Source: CBDAPX01 sp965198725 (GTDB lineage: Bacteria > Pseudomonadota > Alphaproteobacteria > Rhodobacterales > Rhodobacteraceae). Taken from it: a DNA stretch of 64,000 nucleotides. Location: the NCBI GenBank assembly GCA_965198725.1, contig CBDAPX010000001.1, positions 1,426,001 to 1,490,000 on the forward strand, in the 5' to 3' direction. Below the pieces are notes generated by a model. That model made no database searches and was not told the origin of the DNA. It was given only the letters and a program-made list of their open reading frames with translations. Positions 1 through 8,092 of this stretch are shown here, in pieces. Position numbers and translations under genes: made by a program. The first letter of the stretch is position 1; each line of letters starts with the position of its first letter.

Positions 1-731
1 GATATGCGGTGACGATACAGATGGTCGTAATGGCCTTTGGTTCGGTCATAGACGTCGCGGGCGCGCTGCGGCATGTCCTCAAACGACACATATTTGCGCG
101 CTTGAGGCTTCAATCCGTCCGAATTCCGAAGATTGGCGTGAAAACTTCCACCGTCCCACCAGCTGACTTCATCACGTGGTCCCGGCTCCCATGACAGCGC
201 TTCGGGCAGAAAGGGGATGCCGACGGCATCGCAAATAGACGCTGTCACACGCGCTGGGTCTTCGAGCAAATCGTCGCTATCGATGACCGGTGGCGGACCT
301 CCCTGGATGTCCGTCAGCAGGTCAAACAAAGCACGTTGTTCGACAAACCCAACCTCGCCTTCGTCAAAATCGGGCCATTTGTCATACATCGACGTGATGG
401 TCTTGGCCGGGTCACGGATCAGAAAGGCGTGGGTAAAATGGCTTAGGAAATCCGGCGTCCAGATATCGGCGAGGTAATGCGGAAAATCCTTGATAAAGAC
501 AGGCCCTGTTTCGGCGCGTGCCTGAATGTCCTTCCAGACCGTATCTCGGGTCAGCCCCGGCGTCACCTTGTCACCGGGTTTCCAACGCGGCCACAGCGGC
601 GTTTCACCCTGATACCACGCCTCGCCAAAAGGTTCGTGCAAGCAGTCGAGGTCGCCGCGCTGTCGCATCATCCATTCAAACGCGGTCGAGGTTGAGCGCG
701 GGACGGCCCAAAGCGCGATGATCTTATGCAT
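1..731 (-). CDS. Sulfotransferase family protein (3' end outside window)
   Basis: The leftward frame opens at the ATG at 731-729 and is still open at the window edge, giving 243 visible codons. The N-terminus MHKIIALWAVPRSTSTAF has the PRS-T-T type 5'-phosphosulfate-binding loop of PAPS-dependent sulfotransferases near residues 10-16. Further on, FIKDFPHYL and HAFLIRDPAKTI match the second conserved block, in which R and D/S side chains contact the 3'-phosphate. Family members move sulfate from PAPS to an alcohol or amine; the acceptor cannot be read from sequence. The start overlaps the end of the preceding gene by 8 bp, so it is the fifth gene of the leftward operon that begins at the RpiR gene. 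The C-terminus is not visible. Confidence 0.75.
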   Translation of the reverse strand, partial: MHKIIALWAVPRSTSTAFEWMMRQRGDLDCLHEPFGEAWYQGETPLWPRWKPGDKVTPGLTRDTVWKDIQARAETGPVFIKDFPHYLADIWTPDFLSHFTHAFLIRDPAKTITSMYDKWPDFDEGEVGFVEQRALFDLLTDIQGGPPPVIDSDDLLEDPARVTASICDAVGIPFLPEALSWEPGPRDEVSWWDGGSFHANLRNSDGLKPQARKYVSFEDMPQRARDVYDRTKGHYDHLYRHRI

Positions 732-1545
732 GAAGGCTCTCCAACAATTGACCATGCGGCGACGTGGGGCAAAGGCCGAGCGATTTGAAAAGCCGCCAGT
801 AAAGGGCCGTATCATGGCCAATAACCGGCTTGCCCAGCATGTCTTCCAGCGATTTCGTCAGGTGCAAGGGCCGTTGCGGCAAGCCATTTGGCCCGGTGCG
901 AAAGTTGCACATCCCGTTGATCAGATAGGCATCGGCATCCGGTGCTTGTTCGGCAACATAGGCAAAGCTTTGCGCCGCCAGATCACCTTCAAAAATCCAA
1001 CGGCAGGCGTTCACGTCGTCTTGGCTGTTAAACCAGCCCTGATCGTGAAAATTGCCTGCCCAAAGCACATCAAACCCGGCTTCTTTCAGGAAACCAACGG
1101 TGCCCTGCCACCATTCGGGCCAATGATAGGCGGCGTTGAGCGCTACTTTTTCCACGTTCATCTCGCGCAGGGCTTCAACCATGGCATAGCCCGCCATGTG
1201 GAATTTGACGCCGTATTGATCGGACAACCGGTCGCAATGATCCCGGATCCCGTCCACGCCCAGCCCGCTGGCATGGACCCAGTTCGACCCAACCTGTCCA
1301 CAGACATCGACCCCGTTGCGGGACATGCAGTGTACGAAATCTTCGAGCATCGCGAAGTTCTGGCGCCTTTGGTCCAACCCGTGGGCATAGTCCGGGACAT
1401 GCAGCATCCAGCCATGCACACCGACCGTTTCGGGGCACATGCGCAGGAAATCAGACGGGGCCGCATCATAGTCAAACGGCGGACAGGTAAAGCCAACCTG
1501 GTGCGGAAAGAGCTTTTGCTCAGGCGTCCATTCAGAAGGCATCAT
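724..1545 (-). CDS. Asp/Glu racemase-superfamily protein (maleate isomerase / arylmalonate decarboxylase-like)
   Basis: A 273-residue protein of the fold that includes maleate cis-trans isomerase, arylmalonate decarboxylase and Asp/Glu racemases. The block near residues 85-95 (GSNWVHASG) occupies the position of the first catalytic-Cys loop but contains no cysteine. The second loop, LINGMCNFRT near residue 212, keeps a cysteine. Arylmalonate decarboxylase and aspartate racemases differ in using one or two cysteines, so a one-cysteine decarboxylase/isomerase chemistry is possible. The start overlaps the GFA-type gene by 4 bp (ATGA), so it is translationally coupled in the RpiR-Rieske operon. 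The substrate is unknown; the family call is a judgement from motifs without an alignment. Confidence 0.55.
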   Translation of the reverse strand: MMPSEWTPEQKLFPHQVGFTCPPFDYDAAPSDFLRMCPETVGVHGWMLHVPDYAHGLDQRRQNFAMLEDFVHCMSRNGVDVCGQVGSNWVHASGLGVDGIRDHCDRLSDQYGVKFHMAGYAMVEALREMNVEKVALNAAYHWPEWWQGTVGFLKEAGFDVLWAGNFHDQGWFNSQDDVNACRWIFEGDLAAQSFAYVAEQAPDADAYLINGMCNFRTGPNGLPQRPLHLTKSLEDMLGKPVIGHDTALYWRLFKSLGLCPTSPHGQLLESLHA

Positions 1546-1916
1546 GACAGCGGCTCTGTTGTTTCGGCAGAGCCGGGATATTTGGGCAGATTGTCGTCGA
1601 CGGTGACCCAGGGCAGCTTTTCCGCGTAGTGAAAATGGGCTTTGGGATCAAATCGCGTCGGGTCATCCAGCGTCGCGGCGTAAAGATGGGATTCATCCGG
1701 CCAACCGGTGAATTGATAGGACATCTGAGCCCCGCATTTTGCGCAGAACTGGCGCGTGACTTTGCCGTTGGACGTGATCGATGCACCCATGTCGCCCTTC
1801 CAGTGCAAGGTGGCGCGGCGGCAGCTGTCGCAATGGCAATGCCCGGCCCAAAGAACCGGGCCAGCCGACTGCCATGTCACCGCGCCACAGGCGCATCGCC
1901 CGGTCAGCTCAGCCAT
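1542..1916 (-). CDS. GFA-family (glutathione-dependent formaldehyde-activating type) zinc protein
   Basis: A 124-residue protein starting at MAELTGRC. It shows the GFA/CENP-V zinc pattern: CxC (CACGAV), CHCDSCRR and a later CAKCG. Family members bind zinc through these cysteines; the founding member speeds S-hydroxymethylglutathione formation from formaldehyde, but most homologues are uncharacterised. The chosen start (1916) overlaps the Rieske oxygenase stop by 8 bp; an upstream ATG at 1949 would reach deeper into that gene and adds no conserved sequence. The position right after an oxygenase that may release formaldehyde by N- or S-demethylation makes formaldehyde handling a reasonable but unproven role. 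Confidence 0.75.
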   Translation of the reverse strand: MAELTGRCACGAVTWQSAGPVLWAGHCHCDSCRRATLHWKGDMGASITSNGKVTRQFCAKCGAQMSYQFTGWPDESHLYAATLDDPTRFDPKAHFHYAEKLPWVTVDDNLPKYPGSAETTEPLS

Positions 1917-2991
1917 CCACAGCCTCACGCATCCATTGCTGCAAGACACGGATCGAATGTTCAGAGTTCACGCCACCGGTGGGGTCACAGACCAGTGGCC
2001 CCGGCACATAGCCCCGGCTTTTCAGTCCACGCTGAACAGATTCCACAAGGTGGATATCTTCTTCAACCGTCGTCGCCCGATCCTGTTGCGCCAGCCGACG
2101 TACGGTTTCGCTGTCTTCGCCATCAACCGAATACCAGCCGCGCCAGACGACAACCTTGTCAGCCGCAATCGCCCGCCAGTGATAAGTGTTCAAAACGTTG
2201 CCCGGATAGACCTGAAAACTGAACATCGGCCACAGGAACCAGCTCGAATACTCCTCGGCATGGGGGCGTGAGGCATCAATCGGATAGGTCATGTTTTCAA
2301 GGTTCTGACATTCGGTCGTGTGCCGCAGGCAATGGCCTTGGGGTTGAATGTCATAGGTTTCCGGCTTGACCACGCCGGTGGCAAAGGTCGGATGGTTCAG
2401 CGAACAATGATAGCATTCGGAATAGTTTTCGACGCTGACCTTCCAGTTGCAGTTTTCCGGGATTTCGACCCATTCCAGCGGCTTCAACCGCTCCCAGTCG
2501 GGCACCCAGTCTTTCAGCTCATCATGTGCGCCGGGAAACCAGTCTTCCATCGGGCGTGCATCGGGATCGAGGTTCACAAAGATGAAGCCAAGGAAAACCT
2601 CGGTCCGCACTTCGGTTAGGCACACCTTGGACTTATCAAACCCCGGAACGCTTTTGATATTGGGTCCGGCGCGCAACTGGCCGGTCAGCTCATAGGTCCA
2701 TGCGTGATACGGGCAAACCACCACCCGCGTGGTGCCTTCACCACTGACCAGTTGGTGCGCCCGATGCTGACACACGTTATAAAACGTCCGGATCACGCCG
2801 TCGCGGCCTTTGATGCAGAACAGGCTTTCACCGGCCATTTCAAATGCAAAATAGTCGCCAGAGTTTGCAACCTGGCTGGCGTGGCCCGCAAACTGCCACG
2901 TTTTTGCAAGAACGCCGTCCCGCTCAGCCTCAAAAACCTGAGGATCGGTGTAATAGCGGGCGTCCAGAGAGTGGATCAGCGGGGCATTCAT
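1909..2991 (-). CDS. Rieske non-heme iron oxygenase, large subunit (betaine-demethylase-like)
   Basis: A 360-residue ring-hydroxylating-type oxygenase alpha subunit. The N-terminal Rieske centre has CQHRAH followed 16 residues later by CPYHAW (C-x-H ... C-x2-H), binding [2Fe-2S]. The mononuclear iron site follows at NYSECYHCSLNHPTF (the two histidines of the facial triad), with the third ligand expected further C-terminal. Proteins of this size acting without a beta subunit include glycine-betaine and stachydrine demethylases (GbcA type), which remove an N-methyl group as formaldehyde. No oxygenase reductase is encoded in the window. It overlaps the RpiR gene by 4 bp (ATGA). The substrate is inferred from the neighbours, namely a dimethylglycine-dehydrogenase-like enzyme and a GFA protein. 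Confidence 0.85.
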   Translation of the reverse strand: MNAPLIHSLDARYYTDPQVFEAERDGVLAKTWQFAGHASQVANSGDYFAFEMAGESLFCIKGRDGVIRTFYNVCQHRAHQLVSGEGTTRVVVCPYHAWTYELTGQLRAGPNIKSVPGFDKSKVCLTEVRTEVFLGFIFVNLDPDARPMEDWFPGAHDELKDWVPDWERLKPLEWVEIPENCNWKVSVENYSECYHCSLNHPTFATGVVKPETYDIQPQGHCLRHTTECQNLENMTYPIDASRPHAEEYSSWFLWPMFSFQVYPGNVLNTYHWRAIAADKVVVWRGWYSVDGEDSETVRRLAQQDRATTVEEDIHLVESVQRGLKSRGYVPGPLVCDPTGGVNSEHSIRVLQQWMREAVDG

Positions 2992-3875
2992 TCCGGGTCC
3001 TCCATATAGATGCCAAGTTGGTGCCGACGGGCGTGAAATTTTTCGACGCGGTCCACAATTTCGTCACTCGCCACCGCAATGACGAAGGACAAGAGCGTCT
3101 CCAAAAGCGCGATGGTGGAGACCGAAGACGGAAAAAACTGCGGCGTATCAGCGGCCAGGACAAAGCCATGATGCGCCTGCAGGATGATCGGGCTTGCCGG
3201 GCTGTCCGACAGGCCCACGATGGTCATGCCCTGTTCGCGGGCCACCTGAACTGCGTCTGTGACTTCGCGGCGATAGGGTTTGCAGGTGATTGCGATCAAC
3301 ACATCACGCCCGTCCGCCCATGCCAGATCGTCAATTGCGGTCGAACCGGGCCGCGGGATGGCGTGGAAATCGACCATCCCGGTCGAAGCGAGGTAGGTAA
3401 AGTTGCGCGCGTTGGAATTGTTGACGCCAACGCCCAGCGTATAGACCCGGCGCGAGGACCAGATGGCTTCGGCCGCGGCCTTCAAGCTGCCCGCATCGAT
3501 TCCGGCAAAAGTGTCTTCGATGTTCTGGATCGCGGCCCCGACCATATCGGCATAAAGCTCTCCCAGATCCCCGGATTTGCGAATGTCCTGCAGCCAGCGG
3601 GCCCGGTCGGGAAAGCTGACCCCGCCTTGGCGGATCGCGTCCCGGAACGGCGTCCGAAAATCTTCGTACCCTTCAAAGCCCACTTGCCGTGCCATCCGGA
3701 CAAAGGTGTTGGGTTTCACATTTGCATATTCCGCGATTTCCCGAACCGTCGACACCCCGACGCTTTGCGGGTTTTCCAGCACGTAACGCGCTGCTTTCTG
3801 CGCCTCTGGTGTCAGGGCGTCCCATTCCTCTGTCAGGCGCGTGAGGATAGAGTTTGATACATCTGTGGCATTCAT
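2988..3875 (-). CDS. RpiR-family transcriptional regulator (HTH + SIS)
   Basis: A 295-residue regulator. Residues 1-80 form an N-terminal HTH_6 domain (EWDALTPEAQKAARYVLENP, then STVREIAEYANVKPNTFVRMARQ). A SIS phosphosugar-isomerase-type domain follows around residues 115-260 (YTLGVGVNNSNARNF, DVLIAITCKPYRRE). RpiR proteins usually sense sugar phosphates through SIS, but alphaproteobacterial paralogues also control amino-acid and betaine catabolism. I chose the ATG at 3875 because homology begins there; a longer frame reaching 4007 would run into the divergent gene. It heads the leftward operon and faces the rightward operon across 73 bp, so it probably controls both. Confidence 0.88.
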   Translation of the reverse strand: MNATDVSNSILTRLTEEWDALTPEAQKAARYVLENPQSVGVSTVREIAEYANVKPNTFVRMARQVGFEGYEDFRTPFRDAIRQGGVSFPDRARWLQDIRKSGDLGELYADMVGAAIQNIEDTFAGIDAGSLKAAAEAIWSSRRVYTLGVGVNNSNARNFTYLASTGMVDFHAIPRPGSTAIDDLAWADGRDVLIAITCKPYRREVTDAVQVAREQGMTIVGLSDSPASPIILQAHHGFVLAADTPQFFPSSVSTIALLETLLSFVIAVASDEIVDRVEKFHARRHQLGIYMEDPE

Positions 3876-3948
3876 TATTGACGATGGTACATTTGTTCGC
3901 TTAGCCTGTCGAGAGAAATTGCGACTCTTTGTCGAAGGAAAAACGCTG
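3876..3948. promoter_or_regulatory. Divergent control region between the RpiR operon and the flavoprotein/cupin operon
   Basis: This 73-bp gap is the only non-coding DNA between two multi-gene divergent operons, so it must carry at least the promoter of each. I see a small inverted repeat CGAC-N5-GTCG at 3922-3934, and a purine-rich ribosome-binding site GAAGGA about 10 bases before the ATG at 3949. No convincing sigma-70 pair stands out. The inverted repeat is short and may be chance. Confidence 0.45.
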
Positions 3949-6414
3949 ATGTCTGAATCGTCTTTGCCCGGGCACGCCCGGGTGGTTATCGTTGGGGGTG
4001 GCGTCATGGGTGTGGGGCTGGCCTATCACCTTGCGCATGAGGGCTGGACCGATGTTGTTCTGCTCGAAAAAGCAGAGCTGACGAGCGGCAGCACGTGGCA
4101 TGCCGCCGGTCAGATCACCCATTCAACAAGCTCTTTCGGCTTGGGCAAATGCGTGGATTACAACATCGGCCTCTATTCCGGTGTTCTGGAAAAAGAGACC
4201 GGTCAGGCGGTGACATGGCATGGCTGTGGGTCGTTCCGGTTGGCCTATACCCATGACGAAATGGACTGGCTGCGCCATACTTTATCAGTTGGTCGGTCGC
4301 TGGGTTTCAACATTGAACTGGTTGGCCCCGAGCGTGTCGCCGAGCTGCATCCGTTTTACAATCTCGACGGCGTTTTGGGTGCGTTGCACACGCCGGATGA
4401 TGGCCATGTGGACCCGACCAATGTCACGATGGCCATGGCGGCTGGCGCGCGGGCCAAGGGCGTCAAGATCGTTCGCCATTGCCGGGCAACAAACATCACG
4501 CAGGCTGACAATGGCGAGTGGGTGGTGGAAAGCGAAAAAGGCACGATCACCTGCGAGCACGTGGTGAATGCCGGCGGCACCTATGCCCGCCAGATGGGGG
4601 AATGGTCCGGCCTGCAATTGCCGATGACCTCGATGACCCACCACTACTTTGTGACCGACGAAGTGCCGGAATTTCAGGATCTGGAAACCGAACTGCCGGT
4701 GATCCGGGATGACCGCAAAGTGTCGGGTTACATCCGCATGGAACAGAAAAAGGGCCTGATCGGCATCTACGAAAAGGAAAATCCGAATTCTGTCTGGCAT
4801 GACCATTGCCCGTGGGAGTACGAAAACTGGCTCTTTGACGCCGATTACGACCGTGTCATGCCCTATCTCGAAGAGTCGCTGAACCGGATGCCGATCTTTG
4901 CCGAACTGGGCATCACCCGCGATGTGCATGGCGCGATCAGCCATCCGCCCGATGGCAACCCGCTCATCGGTCCCGCACCGGGCGTGCGCAACTATTGGTG
5001 CTGTTGCGGGACACAGATCGGCATTGGGTGGGGCCCCGGCCTGACCCGCGAATTGGCGCGTTGGATGGTGCATGGCGCGGCGGATATTTCCATGCGCGAG
5101 TATGACCCGCGCCGCTTCGGATCCTATGCAACCAAGGATTGGCAGGTGATCAAGGCAGAAGAAGATTACTGCCTGCGCCACGAAATCCCCTTCCCGCATT
5201 TCAACCGTCTGGCCGGACGCCCGATCAAGCCGTCGCCACTTTATGACAGGCTGAAGGAAAAGGGCGCGGTATATGAAGAGGTCTACGGTCATGAGCGCCC
5301 GCGCTGGTTCGCCAAGGACGGCGTCGCACAGGAAGATCACTATTCTTTCCGCCGCAACGAAGTGCACGACATGGTCGGTCAGGAATGCGCCGCTGTGCGC
5401 GAGCGCGTTGGGATTATGGATATCTCTGCCTTTATAAAGGTTGAGGTGACCGGTCCGGACGCCGAGGCGTTCCTTGACCGGCTTGTCGCAAACCGGTTGC
5501 CGAAAAAAGTGGGCGGTATCGCATTGACCCATATGCTGAACCGCCGCGGGCGGATTGAGCTGGAAACCACGGTCGTAAAGTTGGATGAGGGGCGGTATTA
5601 CCTTGTCTGTGCGGCCTTCTTCGAACAACGCCTGCTGGATCATCTGGAACAGAACCGGGCCGGAGAAACCGCCGAAGTGATCCTGCGCTCGAACGATTGG
5701 GCGGCGCTGACGCTGAACGGTCCTGCGGCGCGGGATGTTCTGGCGCAATGTACGTCGGCGGACTTGTCCAACGCCGGTTTCCGCTGGCTGACCGCGCAGG
5801 AAATCGAGGTTGCCGGGCACAAGATCTGGGCGTTCCGGATGTCTTACGCGGGTGAACTTGGCTGGGAATTCCACATCCCGCGCGAAAGTGCGTTGGCAGT
5901 CTATGACGCGCTTTGGGCCGCGGGAGAAGCACATGGCATTGCCGATTACGGCTCTTTCGCGATGAATGCCTTGCGCATGGAAAAAGGGTTCAAAGGGGCA
6001 GGCGAACTGACCAACGAAGTGACCCTGCCAGAAGCGGACGTAATGCGGTTTGCCAAGCTGGATAAGGAATATCTTGGCGTCGAAGCCACGCGCGCCAGCG
6101 CCGAGGCGGACGCATTGCCATGGGTCTGCGCCTATATGGAAATCGATCCGGATGGTGATGTCGATGGGCATGGGGGCGAGGCCGTAATGCTCGATGGCCG
6201 CGTGGTTGGCTCAACGGCATCGGTGGCCTATGGCCATAGCTTCGGCAAAGTTCTGGCTTTTGCCTACATCAAGCCGCATGCCGCAGAGCCGGGTACGGAA
6301 TTGACCGTGATTGTCCATGGCGAGCCGCGCATGGCCCGTGTTCTGGGTGACCCGGCCTATGATCCTGAAAGCCTGAAGCCCCGTGCCGATGTGCAGTTGG
6401 AGGCCGCGGAATGA
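3949..6414 (+). CDS. Dimethylglycine/sarcosine dehydrogenase-like flavoprotein (FAD oxidase + GcvT domain)
   Basis: An 821-residue two-domain enzyme. The N-terminal half is a DAO-type FAD domain with the dinucleotide fold VVIVGGGVMGVGLA near residue 12 and the GSTWHAAGQ block, whose histidine carries covalent FAD in dimethylglycine dehydrogenase. The C-terminal half, from about residue 430, is a GcvT/aminomethyltransferase domain that passes the one-carbon unit to tetrahydrofolate. The family oxidatively removes an N-methyl group from dimethylglycine, sarcosine or related amines; the GcvT fold is also the fold of the DMSP demethylase DmdA. Start at 3949 (MSESS) follows GAAGGA; an in-frame start at 3841 would lie inside the divergent regulator. 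First gene of a seven-gene operon, overlapping the next by 4 bp. Confidence 0.88.
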   Translation: MSESSLPGHARVVIVGGGVMGVGLAYHLAHEGWTDVVLLEKAELTSGSTWHAAGQITHSTSSFGLGKCVDYNIGLYSGVLEKETGQAVTWHGCGSFRLAYTHDEMDWLRHTLSVGRSLGFNIELVGPERVAELHPFYNLDGVLGALHTPDDGHVDPTNVTMAMAAGARAKGVKIVRHCRATNITQADNGEWVVESEKGTITCEHVVNAGGTYARQMGEWSGLQLPMTSMTHHYFVTDEVPEFQDLETELPVIRDDRKVSGYIRMEQKKGLIGIYEKENPNSVWHDHCPWEYENWLFDADYDRVMPYLEESLNRMPIFAELGITRDVHGAISHPPDGNPLIGPAPGVRNYWCCCGTQIGIGWGPGLTRELARWMVHGAADISMREYDPRRFGSYATKDWQVIKAEEDYCLRHEIPFPHFNRLAGRPIKPSPLYDRLKEKGAVYEEVYGHERPRWFAKDGVAQEDHYSFRRNEVHDMVGQECAAVRERVGIMDISAFIKVEVTGPDAEAFLDRLVANRLPKKVGGIALTHMLNRRGRIELETTVVKLDEGRYYLVCAAFFEQRLLDHLEQNRAGETAEVILRSNDWAALTLNGPAARDVLAQCTSADLSNAGFRWLTAQEIEVAGHKIWAFRMSYAGELGWEFHIPRESALAVYDALWAAGEAHGIADYGSFAMNALRMEKGFKGAGELTNEVTLPEADVMRFAKLDKEYLGVEATRASAEADALPWVCAYMEIDPDGDVDGHGGEAVMLDGRVVGSTASVAYGHSFGKVLAFAYIKPHAAEPGTELTVIVHGEPRMARVLGDPAYDPESLKPRADVQLEAAE

Positions 6415-7493
6415 CGGCGCCAGCAACAATGAAAGCCATGGTCCTGACCGGCCATGGAGACCTGGACAAATACGAATGGCACACCGACTGGCCAACACCA
6501 ACGCCGGGCCCGACCGAGGTTCTGATCAAGGTCGGGGCTTGTGGGCTGAACAACACCGATGTGAACACGCGCACCGGTTGGTATTCGAAGGCGGTGGATG
6601 AACGGACCACCGGCGGCGCCTTTGAAGAGATCGATGATGAGGACAGCACATGGGGCGGTGCCCCTCTGACCTTTCCCCGCATTCAGGGTGCGGATGCGGT
6701 CGGCGTCGTGGTGGCCGTTGGCGAAGCGGCCGACCCGGCGCTGATCGGCAAACGGGTCATGGTCGCCGGATGGCTGCGCGACTGGGACGACCCGCTGAAC
6801 CGGGACAAGGCCGGGTATTTCGGGTCGGAATGCAATGGCGGCTTTGCGGAATACACCACGGCGGATATGCGCGGTATCGCCACGATTGAAAGTGAGATGA
6901 GCGATGCAGAGCTTGCCACGTTCAGCTGTTCCTATGTCACCGCCGAAGGGATGGTCGAGCGTGCCAATGTCGGTGCAGATGACACGGTTCTAATCCCCGG
7001 CGCTTCGGGTGGCGTTGGTGGGGCCTTGATCCAGCTTTGCAAATTGCGCGGAGCGCGGGTCATCGCGATGGCGTCCGAGGCAAAACATGACGACGTGGCC
7101 CAATTGGGCCCATACCGCATTCTGCCGCGCGCACCTGACAACCTGAAAGCCGCGCTAAAGGGTGAAAAGATCACCGTGGTTGCCGATATCGTTGGCGGGG
7201 ACCAATGGGGCAAGCTGATCGACGTTCTGGAACGCGGCGGACGGTATACCTGTTCGGGGGCGATTGCGGGGCCGATTGTTGATTTCGACCTGCGGACCTT
7301 TTACCTGCGTGACCTGACCTTTACCGGCTCAACCGTCAATCCGCCCGAAGACTTCCACCGGGTGGCAAAATATATCGAGGCCGGACAGCTGAAGCCGGCT
7401 TTGGCAGCCACCTACCCGCTGGAACAGTTGAGAGAGGCGCAACAGGCCTTCATCGACAAAAAACACACCGGCAACATCGTTGTGACCCCATGA
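6411..7493 (+). CDS. MDR-superfamily NAD(P)H-dependent dehydrogenase/reductase, zinc-less type
   Basis: A 360-residue medium-chain dehydrogenase/reductase. The GroES-like N-domain has GACGLNNTDVNTRTGWY near residue 43, and the Rossmann domain has the nucleotide loop PGASGGVGGALIQL near residue 196. The classical four-cysteine structural zinc lobe is absent, which fits the quinone-oxidoreductase/enoyl-reductase side of the family. An acidic insert around residues 63-80 (EEIDDEDS) is distinctive. AcuI, the acryloyl-CoA reductase of DMSP catabolism, is in the same superfamily but usually shorter, so identity with AcuI is not claimed. It overlaps its neighbours by 4 bp at each end and is therefore co-translated with the flavoprotein and the cupin. 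Confidence 0.8.
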   Translation: MTAPATMKAMVLTGHGDLDKYEWHTDWPTPTPGPTEVLIKVGACGLNNTDVNTRTGWYSKAVDERTTGGAFEEIDDEDSTWGGAPLTFPRIQGADAVGVVVAVGEAADPALIGKRVMVAGWLRDWDDPLNRDKAGYFGSECNGGFAEYTTADMRGIATIESEMSDAELATFSCSYVTAEGMVERANVGADDTVLIPGASGGVGGALIQLCKLRGARVIAMASEAKHDDVAQLGPYRILPRAPDNLKAALKGEKITVVADIVGGDQWGKLIDVLERGGRYTCSGAIAGPIVDFDLRTFYLRDLTFTGSTVNPPEDFHRVAKYIEAGQLKPALAATYPLEQLREAQQAFIDKKHTGNIVVTP

Positions 7494-8092
7494 TCGACGC
7501 GCGCACAGCCCATTTTGCGATGCGCGATGCGCTGTGCGCGCTGCTTGATCGGTATCCGCCGCATCAGTGGCTGCGGGATGTTGTCATGTCCTTGCCCTAT
7601 CAGCCGCTTGATCCAAGATCCCTGCCGGTGGCCTCACAACTGTCGCCTCTTATGAGTTTGGCAAATGCCGAAACCCAATCTTTGGTCGATACCATTGTTG
7701 AGGCAGCCCCGACCTTATGTTGGCAGCAAAGCTATACCCAGGCGCAGGTTGGGGCCGATCATCTGGCCCGCTATGGCTGGTTCAACCTGATCTCGCCAGA
7801 GGGGATATTCCTGTCCGACGACCTGCGCCTGTCTGTGGGCATTTGGGGGCAGGGGCTGACCTATCCGCGCCACTGGCACGCGCCGCGCGAAACCTATGTG
7901 GTTCTTGCCGGAAATGCAGAATTTCACACCGAAGGGCGCGCACCTGTTCGCGTTCACGCGGGCGGAACCGTCGACCATCCCTCAAACATTCCACATGGAA
8001 TGATCTTTGATCAGGCTCCCTTGATGGCGCTGGCCATCTGGCAGGGGGACGGTCTGTTGACCCCATCAACACTGGAAGGGGCAATGCCATGA
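7490..8092 (+). CDS. dddQ: DddQ-like cupin, DMSP lyase family
   Basis: A 200-residue single-cupin protein. Residues 125-136 read YPRHWHAPRETY, placing Tyr125, His128, His130, Glu134 and Tyr136; His169 follows in NIPHGM. In Ruegeria DddQ, as I recall the published structures, the corresponding residues are Tyr120, His123, His125, Glu129, Tyr131 (catalytic base) and His163. The spacing is the same throughout, with a constant offset of 5 and then 6. Length (about 200 residues) and the preceding YGWFNLISPEGIF block also fit. DddQ cleaves dimethylsulfoniopropionate to dimethyl sulfide and acrylate. Whether this protein's physiological substrate is DMSP is not shown, since its operon looks like amine/betaine metabolism. 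ATGA overlaps on both sides. Confidence 0.78.
   Translation: MIDARTAHFAMRDALCALLDRYPPHQWLRDVVMSLPYQPLDPRSLPVASQLSPLMSLANAETQSLVDTIVEAAPTLCWQQSYTQAQVGADHLARYGWFNLISPEGIFLSDDLRLSVGIWGQGLTYPRHWHAPRETYVVLAGNAEFHTEGRAPVRVHAGGTVDHPSNIPHGMIFDQAPLMALAIWQGDGLLTPSTLEGAMP

Noticed and set aside
4285..6171. Very long open frame on the minus strand opposite the DMGDH-like gene (628 codons)
   Set aside because: It is the antisense of a well-supported gene in G+C-rich DNA; its translation shows no family motif and is rich in residues expected from complement codons.
6411..7493. Calling the MDR enzyme AcuI (acryloyl-CoA reductase) because of the adjacent DddQ-like gene
   Set aside because: It is longer, with an acidic insert, and the match is only at superfamily level.
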